DNA of 12,263 nt, from contig JAFYMZ010000165.1 of the NCBI GenBank assembly GCA_017548175.1, positions 1-12,263 of the forward strand. The letters run 5' to 3'. Position 1 is the stretch's first letter. Every line of letters starts with the position of its first letter. The notes below the pieces were generated by a model, which worked only from the letters and a program-made list of their open reading frames with translations, did no database searches and had not been told where the DNA came from. Positions 7,798 to 12,263 of this stretch are shown piece after piece. The DNA comes from Clostridia bacterium. GTDB taxonomy: Bacteria; Bacillota_A; Clostridia; Oscillospirales; Butyricicoccaceae. The translations under genes and the position numbers were made by a program.

Positions 7798-8622
7798 TTA
7801 GGCTTTGGTTGTTTCTCGGCGGTGCAGGCGCAGATAGATCTTTTCCAGCAGGTGGAAGAGAAACAGCACGATGCCGGCCGCTGCGGTAAAGCCCAGCATA
7901 TACACGGCCAGACTGAGGCCAAAGGGCAGCACGTCATGCAGGTCGGTATACAGCGGCAGCAGGGAATCGTAATGGGGGCTGAAATAGAACATATTGAACA
8001 GGTCGCCGTCAGCCAGATCAAAGTGATAGACCACTTCGTTCAGCACACAGGCGATGCCGGCGGCTGCGGCAAAGACGGGAAATGCACGGCGCAGCGTTCC
8101 GGGTGCGGAGGGAACATAGCCGCTGTGCAGCAGATAAATGCCGATGGTGACCATACTGCCGTGCCAGAACATCGTCTGCAGGTTGACACCGATGGTTTCG
8201 GTAAAGACGGTGGCGGGGTAGGCCATCACTGCCACGCCGGCGAAGAGGGCGAAACTGCCCAGATAGGCGCACAGGATATGGTGCAGTCTGCGGTTTTTGA
8301 CCAGTGCTGCCAGCAGTCCCACATACATCGGGGTAGAGCAGAACTGCCACGGGAAGGCGTGCCAGATGTATTCGGCCACGATTTTGCCGTCCTCAACGGT
8401 AAAGGTAAAGACGATCTGCTTATAGACTTCCAGCAGCAGACAAGCCACCGAAGTGATCAGCAGCAGGCGGCGGACGTTGCGCTCGGTGGGGGAGAGTTTG
8501 CGGCACAGGATCACGCCGCATACCACGGCCAGCAAGCAAAAGAAGATATGAAACGGACCGTACGGCACGGGCGACTCCATTTCGGTGCCCAATATGGTCA
8601 ATATTTTAGCAAGAACAGACAT
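7798..8622 (-). CDS. TP0381/YwaF-family integral membrane protein
   Basis: A 274-aa membrane protein with about seven hydrophobic segments and a Lys/Arg-rich C-terminus (LRLHRRETTK). The centre carries WHAFPWQFCSTPMYVGLLAALV (87-108), matching the conserved pattern of the TP0381/YwaF family (small-residue helix with a conserved His/Pro and a CS pair), and a second conserved-looking histidine in MFWHGSMVTIGIYLL. No enzymatic or transport activity is established for bacterial members that I know of, so I assign family only. The start is the ATG at 8620-8622 with GAGGAG seven bases upstream; the 30 extra residues of the longer frame run over the promoter and lack a binding site. The gene is a single unit with its own extended -10 promoter and terminator. 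Confidence 0.8.
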   Translation of the reverse strand: MSVLAKILTILGTEMESPVPYGPFHIFFCLLAVVCGVILCRKLSPTERNVRRLLLITSVACLLLEVYKQIVFTFTVEDGKIVAEYIWHAFPWQFCSTPMYVGLLAALVKNRRLHHILCAYLGSFALFAGVAVMAYPATVFTETIGVNLQTMFWHGSMVTIGIYLLHSGYVPSAPGTLRRAFPVFAAAAGIACVLNEVVYHFDLADGDLFNMFYFSPHYDSLLPLYTDLHDVLPFGLSLAVYMLGFTAAAGIVLFLFHLLEKIYLRLHRRETTKA

Positions 8623-8662
8623 AAACAAGCTCCTCGCGAATAAATCAATAAAAAGCGGGCTT

Positions 8663-8668
8663 ATCATA
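8663..8668 (-). promoter_or_regulatory. Extended -10 element of the YwaF-family gene
   Basis: On the minus strand TGCTATGAT forms an extended -10 (TGn-TATGAT, complement of 8663-8668) about 40 bases before the start codon. No good -35 is seen, as is common for extended -10 promoters. Confidence 0.55.
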
Positions 8669-8716
8669 GCACATTTTTTCTGCGAAGAAAAGGCTTTTAA
8701 CAGAAATTTCATAAAG

Positions 8717-8741
8717 AAAAAGCATCCGGTCGGATGCTTTT
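8717..8741 (-). terminator. Terminator of the YbaK-family gene
   Basis: A 10-bp stem (8718-8727 with 8732-8741) with a GGTC loop has an A-run on its left, giving a T-run for minus-strand transcripts. It follows the deacylase stop codon by eight bases. Confidence 0.75.
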
Positions 8742-8748
8742 GGGTGGG

Positions 8749-9234
8749 TTATTCTGCAGTGGGCTGGGGAATGTCACAAACGTCCACCCAAGCCTTGGCA
8801 CCGGCGTAGGTAAACAGTTCGTCGCAGGTCAGTTCAATGGCCGAGTTGGAACTGCCGGCGGCGGGGAAGACGGTGGAGAAGCGCTGCATGGAACGGTCGC
8901 AATACACGGTGACCTGCTGGGGCAGGGCAAAGGGGCAGACACCGCCCACGGCGTGGCCGGTCATGGCAGCGGTGTCATCGTGGGACAGCATCTTGGCCTT
9001 GAAGCCAAAGGTGTCCTTGAAGCGGCGGTTGCTGATCTTGCCGTCACCGGCAGCCACCACCAGCAGACATCCGCCGTCCTTGTCGGCAAAGGCCAGCGTC
9101 TTGGCGATGCGGGCTCCCTCAACGCCTACGGCCTGTGCGGCCAGTTCGACGGTGGCGCTGGAAACGGAAAACTCCAGAATATCTTGTTCACGGCCCAAGG
9201 GTGCAAAAAAGGCGCGTACTTTTTCAATAGACAT
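8749..9234 (-). CDS. YbaK/EbsC-family aminoacyl-tRNA deacylase
   Basis: A 161-aa single-domain protein of the YbaK/ProX/INS superfamily, cytosolic enzymes that hydrolyse mischarged tRNAs (for example Cys-tRNA-Pro or Ala-tRNA-Pro) in trans. Visible family features are the conserved lysine in ARIAKTLAF (Lys45), the GHAVGGVCPFAL motif (93-104), YCDRSM (111-116) and the PAAGSSNSAIELT segment (124-136). Which mischarged tRNA it clears cannot be read from sequence, so ybaK or proX is not assigned. The ATG at 9232-9234 lies nine bases after AAAGGAG. The gene stands alone with a clear promoter (9281-9309) and terminator. It contributes to the translation-fidelity theme of the window together with the Sua5 domain and the tRNAs. 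Confidence 0.88.
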   Translation of the reverse strand: MSIEKVRAFFAPLGREQDILEFSVSSATVELAAQAVGVEGARIAKTLAFADKDGGCLLVVAAGDGKISNRRFKDTFGFKAKMLSHDDTAAMTGHAVGGVCPFALPQQVTVYCDRSMQRFSTVFPAAGSSNSAIELTCDELFTYAGAKAWVDVCDIPQPTAE

Positions 9235-9280
9235 AAGTAAGATCTCCTTTGTGGAAAATGGTCAAAATGATCTGTATCCT

Positions 9281-9309
9281 ATTATACACCACTGAAAAAA
9301 CAATTACAA
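9281..9309 (-). promoter_or_regulatory. Promoter of the YbaK-family gene
   Basis: On the minus strand TTGTAA (9304-9309), a 17-base spacer and TATAAT (9281-9286) precede the gene by about 47 bases. The -35 contains a TTACAA on the plus strand that recurs at 9426 and 9461 in the same spacer. Confidence 0.75.
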
Positions 9310-9396
9310 GCCGTATATGGGGTGAAAAAACAAAGACGGCAGCATATCTTGTGGAATGGAAGAAAATGGTAAAATAAAACGGGGGGATTCGCTGTG

Positions 9397-9416
9397 CTGC
9401 TGTCAAAAAACAGCAG
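9397..9416. other. Small inverted repeat in the YbaK-XRE spacer
   Basis: CTGCTGT and ACAGCAG form a perfect 7-bp hairpin with a 6-base A-rich loop. It lacks a T-tract in either direction, so it is not a good terminator. It could be an operator or without function. The rest of the 289-base spacer 9235-9523 holds the two divergent promoters and no convincing gene. Confidence 0.4.
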
Positions 9417-9459
9417 AAAAATTTGTTACAATTATGACCAAAAGATGAACAAAAAGCCC

Positions 9460-9488
9460 TTTACAAGGTGTAATATGGATGGTATTAT
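9460..9488 (+). promoter_or_regulatory. Promoter of the XRE regulator, with overlapping operator-like repeat
   Basis: TTTACA (9460-9465), a 17-base spacer and TATTAT (9483-9488) fit sigma-A; a TATAAT at 9486-9491 would need a 20-base spacer. The -35 overlaps the perfect repeat TTACA-AGG-TGTAA (9461-9473), placed as expected for repressor binding. Confidence 0.65.
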
Positions 9489-9523
9489 AATAAAACAATG
9501 TCGAAAGGAAGCGTAAAACGGGT

Positions 9524-10195
9524 ATGGTGCAAGATTTTCCCCGGACGCTGAGTTTGCTGCGTCAGGAAAAGAAAATCAGTCAGCGAAAAGCTGCATCCGA
9601 GCTTGGGGTATCCCAGGCTTTGTTGTCGCACTATGAAAACGGTGTGCGCGAACCCGGCCTGCAGTTTGTGGTGCGTGCGGCTGATTACTATGGTGTTTCA
9701 GCGGACTATCTGCTGGGCCGTACCATGGCCCGCGACGGTGGCGCCATTCTGGCCGGCGATGTGACCGACAGCTCCGAGAAAAAGGACAATGTTCTGCGTG
9801 GCAGCGCCGCTGCAATGCTGAACAAAAAGCTGTTGGTGAACTCCACTGCGCTGCTGTACGATGCGCTGGGGAAGTGCGATGCCGCCGTGATCACCGGTGT
9901 GTCCGAATACCTGAGCACCGCATTCTATAAGGCATTCCGTATGGTGTATTCCATGGGTCAGGAAGCACGCAGCGACGTGTTCCCCGCATCCGATGCCAAC
10001 TATTCCGAACTGTGCGATCTGCACTTGAAGCGCAGCGAATCGGTGCTGCGGAAGCTGGCTTGCGGCAAAGAAGCGCCGGAAGTTCCGTTGAACATCAGCG
10101 CCCTGCAGGAGCAGTATCCTCAGCTGGCACCTTCTCTCTTCACTCTGCTGCACGGCGTGTCTGCCGGACTGGAAAAAGAAGAAGAAAATTATTGA
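9524..10195 (+). CDS. XRE-family HTH transcriptional regulator
   Basis: A 223-aa protein with an N-terminal Cro/C1-type helix-turn-helix (about residues 6-62: LSLLRQEKKISQRKAASELGV then SQALLSHYENGVREP and ADYYGVSADYLLGRT). The remaining 150 residues are a mostly helical C-terminal region of no family I recognise, ending in an acidic tail (LEKEEENY). Regulators of this layout are common in Oscillospiraceae, and their targets are mostly unknown. The start is the ATG at 9524. The ribosome binding site is unusual: AAAGGA lies about 13 bases before the ATG, and nothing better is present for this ATG or the adjacent GTG, so translation may be weak. The palindrome over the -35 box suggests self-repression (inference). 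It is followed by the tRNA promoter. Confidence 0.85.
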   Translation: MVQDFPRTLSLLRQEKKISQRKAASELGVSQALLSHYENGVREPGLQFVVRAADYYGVSADYLLGRTMARDGGAILAGDVTDSSEKKDNVLRGSAAAMLNKKLLVNSTALLYDALGKCDAAVITGVSEYLSTAFYKAFRMVYSMGQEARSDVFPASDANYSELCDLHLKRSESVLRKLACGKEAPEVPLNISALQEQYPQLAPSLFTLLHGVSAGLEKEEENY

Positions 10196-10214
10196 GAAAA
10201 TGTCAAAAAAGTGC

Positions 10215-10243
10215 TTGACTTTCCATAAAGCAGGTGCTATAAT
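10215..10243 (+). promoter_or_regulatory. Strong sigma-A promoter of the tRNA unit
   Basis: TTGACT (10215-10220), a 17-base spacer and TATAAT (10238-10243), followed by a GC-rich start region, give a near-consensus promoter about 20 bases before the mature tRNA-Thr. Confidence 0.9.
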
Positions 10244-10270
10244 AAATCTCGCGTTCTAAAGGCGATATGT

Positions 10271-10346
10271 GCTGGTGTAGCTCAGCCGGTAGAGCAGCTG
10301 ATTTGTAATCAGCAGGTCGGGGGTTCGAATCCGTCCACCAGCTCCA
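10271..10346 (+). tRNA. tRNA-Thr (anticodon TGT)
   Basis: A complete 76-base cloverleaf. Acceptor GCTGGTG pairs with CACCAGC, the D arm contains AGCTCAGCCGGTAGAGC, anticodon stem GCTGA/TCAGC encloses the loop TTTGTAA with TGT at 10304-10306, and the T arm has GGTTCGAATCC. Discriminator is T and CCA is encoded. With U36 this tRNA is an expected target of t6A modification, the pathway of the Sua5 domain at 5107. Confidence 0.97.
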
Positions 10347-10376
10347 CCAATCGCAACAATAGAATATGCGGAACAT

Positions 10377-10461
10377 GGGAGTGTTCCCGAGTGGCCAAAG
10401 GGGGCAGACTGTAAATCTGTTGACAATGTCTACGGTGGTTCGAATCCACCCGCTCCCACCA
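10377..10461 (+). tRNA. tRNA-Tyr (anticodon GTA)
   Basis: An 85-base class II tRNA with a long variable arm. Acceptor GGGAGTG pairs with CGCTCCC (one G-T pair), anticodon stem GCAGA/TCTGT holds the loop CTGTAAA with GTA at 10411-10413, the T arm is GTGGTTCGAATCCAC, discriminator is A and CCA is encoded. G34 makes it one of the four tRNAs that receive queuosine, which is relevant to the transporter gene that follows. Confidence 0.97.
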
Positions 10462-10493
10462 AAAACCCGAAGGTGAAAACCTTCGGGTTTTTA
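10461..10493 (+). terminator. Terminator of the tRNA unit
   Basis: A GC-rich stem (AAACCCGAAGGT with ACCTTCGGGTTT) closed by a GAAA tetraloop runs straight from the CCA end of tRNA-Tyr and ends in T5. Confidence 0.93.
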
Positions 10494-10507
10494 ATTTCGA
10501 AATCGCA

Positions 10508-10536
10508 TTGCATTTCCGTTTGCGGTGCGATATAAT
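10508..10536 (+). promoter_or_regulatory. Promoter of the queuosine-precursor transporter operon
   Basis: TTGCAT (10508-10513), a 17-base spacer and perfect TATAAT (10531-10536). The expected transcription start (about 10543) falls directly at the first helix of the riboswitch candidate, a typical arrangement for the compact preQ1-I class. Confidence 0.75.
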
Positions 10537-10543
10537 AACAATA

Positions 10544-10589
10544 CCGACAGTTCGTTTGCACCATCCTGTCGTTAAACAAAACCAGGGCT
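10544..10589 (+). ncRNA. Candidate preQ1-I riboswitch aptamer
   Basis: Helix P1 pairs CGACAG (10545-10550) with CTGTCG (10566-10571) around a 15-base loop that begins TTC and ends in C directly before the 3' strand, as in known preQ1-I aptamers. It is followed by the A-rich tail TTAAACAAAACCAGGG (10572-10587), which from memory closely resembles the tail of the Thermoanaerobacter tengcongensis preQ1 aptamer (UUAACAAAACAAGGG). The pseudoknot partner is less certain: loop TTTG (10555-10558) with CAGG (10583-10586) needs two G-U pairs. The tail overlaps the 5' strand of an antiterminator (10576-10584), so ligand binding should favour the terminator and switch the operon off. The downstream gene belongs to a queuosine-precursor transporter family, which independently supports the call. 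Confidence 0.75.
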
Positions 10590-10647
10590 ACGATGTTACA
10601 TAATTGTGAAAGTATCGTGGTTTTGTGTTGTGCAAAACCATTTTTTT
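10576..10647 (+). terminator. Switchable terminator/antiterminator of the riboswitch
   Basis: Terminator: TGGTTTTG (10618-10625) pairs with CAAAACCA (10633-10640) around a 7-base loop and is followed by T7 (10641-10647). Antiterminator: ACAAAACC (10576-10583) pairs with GGTTTTGT (10619-10626), stacked on CGAT/ATCG (10591-10594 with 10614-10617). The two helices share the middle strand and exclude each other, while the first strand is also the aptamer tail. Three copies of the same sequence or its complement at these spacings are hard to explain otherwise. Confidence 0.85.
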
Positions 10648-10666
10648 ATTATCCGGGAGTTTTTTA

Positions 10667-11416
10667 ATGATGCGTAAGATCAAAACTTGGCTGAAAGCGG
10701 AATATGAAGAAACCCGCGTGCTCTTCCGCTGCATTCCGGCAACGGCGGTGTCGCTGTTTGTGGTCAGTGTGGTCTGTATGAACCTGCTGGCCAATAAGAC
10801 GCTGGTGCAGACCCATTGGATCGCGCTGGACGGCGGTGTGCTGATTTCCTGGCTGTCCTTTATGTGCATGGACATCATCACCAAATATTTCGGCCCCAAG
10901 GCATCCAATAAAGTGGCGGTGCTGGCTTCGGCCATCAATGTGCTGACCTGCACGGTGTTTTATATCGCCAGCATCATTCCCTCGCAGGCCAACGATTATA
11001 CCGCGCTGAATGAAATGCTGGGCGGCACGTGGTTTATCCTGCTGGGCAGTACCGTGGCCTTTTTGATCTCTGCCGGCATCAACAATTTCCTCAACTGGAG
11101 CATTGGCAAGGCGTTCTTTAATAATCCCGATGGGAAACTGGCTTATGCTGCCAGCACCTATCTGTCCACCTTTGTGGGACAGTTTATGGACAACCTGATT
11201 TTTTCCGTCATCGTATTCGTCTTTTTTGCGCCCATCTATTGGAACGGCTTCCATTGGACGCTGCTGCAGTGTGTGATGTGCGCCCTGACCGGCGCCGTGG
11301 CAGAACTGGTGATGGAAGTGCTGTTCTCGCCCTTGGGCTATCGCATTGTAGCAAGTTGGCGCAAGCATCAGGTGGGACAGGAGTATCTGACATATATGCA
11401 GGAGGGCAGACAATGA
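10667..11416 (+). CDS. VUT-family (YhhQ/DUF165-like) queuosine-precursor transporter
   Basis: A 249-aa membrane protein with about six hydrophobic segments (roughly 23-42, 54-72, 84-104, 121-145, 165-190, 199-222). Family-like positions are the acidic residue and YFGPKAS after the second helix (D69, 74-80; compare the D...YG+K pattern of YhhQ) and STYLSTFVGQFMDNLIF (163-179) with Gln172 and Asp175. YhhQ-type proteins import preQ0/preQ1 or related precursors used to place queuosine in tRNAs with GUN anticodons. Start: ATG at 10667, with GGGAG seven bases upstream, just after the switchable terminator; a longer frame would read through that terminator. The gene ends in ATGA overlapping the dehydrogenase start. 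The riboswitch in front predicts repression when preQ1 is plentiful. The exact substrate (preQ1, queuine or another) cannot be read from sequence. Confidence 0.85.
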   Translation: MMRKIKTWLKAEYEETRVLFRCIPATAVSLFVVSVVCMNLLANKTLVQTHWIALDGGVLISWLSFMCMDIITKYFGPKASNKVAVLASAINVLTCTVFYIASIIPSQANDYTALNEMLGGTWFILLGSTVAFLISAGINNFLNWSIGKAFFNNPDGKLAYAASTYLSTFVGQFMDNLIFSVIVFVFFAPIYWNGFHWTLLQCVMCALTGAVAELVMEVLFSPLGYRIVASWRKHQVGQEYLTYMQEGRQ

Positions 11417-12066
11417 AAGTTTTGATCACCGGCACGGCACAAGGCATCGGACAGGCCATCGCGCTGCGCTTTTTGCAGGCGGGCCATACCGTCATCGGTC
11501 TGGACCGACAGGCCGCATCCATCCGGCACGAACTTTATACCCACCATCAGGTGGACGTGCGCGATTATGACAACCTGCCGCAGGTAACCGGCGTACAGAT
11601 CCTCATCAACAATGCAGGCACGCAGAACGAGCAGGACATTGACATCAATTTGAAGGCGCTGATCCGTATCACGGAACAATACGGCGTGCAGGAAGAGATC
11701 CGTTCCATTCTGAACATCGGCTCTGCCAGCGGTCATACGGGCGCGGAGTTCCCCGAATATTGCGCCAGCAAGGGCGGCGTGCTGGCTTACACCAAAAATG
11801 TGGCTCAGCGGGTGGCCAGATTCGGCGCTACCTGCAACAGTCTGGATCCCGGCGGCGTGCTGACTCCCCTGAATGCCTGTGTGATGGAAGACCCGGAGCT
11901 TTGGGCGCAAATTATGCAGGAGACCCCTCTGCGCCGTTGGGCAACCCCCGAAGAGATCGCCGAGTGGGCATATTTCCTCACCGTTACCAACACCTTCTGC
12001 ACCGGTCAGAACATTCTGGTGGACGGCGGCGAAAGCATCAATTATAACTTCATTTGGAAGGACTAA
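11413..12066 (+). CDS. Short-chain dehydrogenase/reductase (SDR), substrate unknown
   Basis: A 217-aa classical SDR, somewhat shorter than the usual 240-260 aa. It has the nucleotide-binding motif TGTAQGIG (6-13), Asp31 at the end of strand 2 (suggesting NAD(H) preference), VDVRD (47-51), NNAG (66-69), the Ser of NIGSASG (Ser104), catalytic YCASK (Tyr116, Lys120), PGG where PG..T is usual (146-148), and the C-terminal GQNILVDGGES (198-208). The region between NNAG and the active site is compact. The ATG overlaps the transporter stop (ATGA), and GGAGG lies seven bases upstream within the transporter gene, so translation is coupled and the gene is under the same riboswitch. No SDR is an established step of queuosine synthesis or salvage that I know of, so a role there is inference. 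It could also be an unrelated passenger. Confidence 0.9.
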   Translation: MKVLITGTAQGIGQAIALRFLQAGHTVIGLDRQAASIRHELYTHHQVDVRDYDNLPQVTGVQILINNAGTQNEQDIDINLKALIRITEQYGVQEEIRSILNIGSASGHTGAEFPEYCASKGGVLAYTKNVAQRVARFGATCNSLDPGGVLTPLNACVMEDPELWAQIMQETPLRRWATPEEIAEWAYFLTVTNTFCTGQNILVDGGESINYNFIWKD

Positions 12067-12073
12067 AATAGTT

Positions 12074-12110
12074 AATCCGCCCTATGAGATTCATAGAGCG
12101 GATTTTTATT
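12074..12110 (+). terminator. Terminator of the transporter-SDR operon
   Basis: AATCCGC and CTATGA pair with TCATAG and GCGGATT around a GAT loop, with one C-A mismatch, followed by TTTATTT. It starts eight bases after the SDR stop codon. Confidence 0.85.
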
Positions 12111-12186
12111 TCGCAATAGCGTGATGCAAAGTCACATACAACGCACTGTATCAAACGGTGTATAGAAGTGCGCCCTTGATCAGTTC

Positions 12187-12224
12187 GACAAATTGGAATT
12201 TGTCTTATTGTCAAATCAATTTGA
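12187..12224. promoter_or_regulatory. Tandem inverted repeats, probable operators
   Basis: GACAAATT-GG-AATTTGTC (12187-12204) and TCAAAT-CA-ATTTGA (12211-12224) are two perfect inverted repeats sharing CAAAT/ATTTG half-sites, with centres 22 bp apart, about two helical turns. They lie in AT-rich DNA before the right edge, probably upstream of a gene outside the window. The binding protein is unknown. Confidence 0.5.
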
Positions 12225-12263
12225 ATTTAAAGGTCTATGTACATAATTGTTGATGAAGTATGG

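Noticed and set aside
9356..9448. A 30-codon plus-strand frame containing three consecutive cysteines in the YbaK-XRE spacer
   Set aside because: There is no ribosome binding site and no promoter in the right place; it contains the CTGCTGT/ACAGCAG repeat by chance. Conservation data would be needed to revive it.
10544..10647. Leader as a tRNA-dependent T-box or as a preQ1-II or preQ1-III element
   Set aside because: There is no T-box consensus or specifier loop, the leader is too short, and the single hairpin plus A-rich tail fits preQ1-I best. Class III, known from this bacterial family, has a larger architecture not seen here.
1..12263. CRISPR arrays, insertion sequences, phage or toxin-antitoxin modules
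   Set aside because: No regularly spaced repeats, transposase, integrase or toxin-like pair was found on either strand.

Overview
The window reads as chromosomal DNA from a fairly GC-rich gut-type member of the Clostridia, most likely Oscillospiraceae/Ruminococcaceae (Faecalibacterium, Gemmiger or Subdoligranulum neighbourhood). This is inferred from GC-rich genes separated by AT-rich spacers with near-consensus sigma-A promoters (TTGnnn-17-TATAAT), strong GGAGG-type ribosome binding sites, tRNAs with encoded CCA, and the protein families present. I could not run a search, so the genus is a guess. No insertion sequence, phage gene or CRISPR array is visible.

Left block (1-3870, minus strand). 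Two tiny proteins (59 and 60 aa) are transcribed away from prfA and end at a strong terminator. Next comes a PMCA-type calcium P-type ATPase whose TGA overlaps the GTG start of a PhzF-family enzyme that runs off the left edge.

Centre (3911-6767, plus strand). A consensus promoter drives prfA (release factor 1), followed 30 nt later by a gene fusing a full Sua5-type threonylcarbamoyl-AMP synthase (tRNA t6A synthesis) to dephospho-CoA kinase (CoaE). The pair ends at a bidirectional terminator shared with the next, convergent gene.

Right-centre (6767-9310, minus strand). Three separately terminated or promoted genes: a CaCA-family Na+/Ca2+ exchanger, a TP0381/YwaF-family membrane protein, and a YbaK-family aminoacyl-tRNA deacylase.

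Right block (9460-12110, plus strand). An XRE-type regulator is followed by a tRNA-Thr(TGT)/tRNA-Tyr(GTA) unit with its own promoter and terminator. Then comes the most interesting element: a short leader that looks like a preQ1-I riboswitch with mutually exclusive antiterminator and terminator helices. It sits in front of a VUT/YhhQ-family queuosine-precursor transporter gene, which overlaps by ATGA a short-chain dehydrogenase gene of unknown role. The operon ends at a terminator, and the last 150 bases hold paired inverted repeats, probably operators of a gene beyond the window.

Taken together the window is rich in translation functions (RF1, t6A synthesis, tRNA proofreading, two tRNAs, queuosine supply) and also holds two independent calcium exporters. 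The candidate for something new is the riboswitch-controlled transporter-dehydrogenase operon; the Sua5-CoaE fusion comes second.
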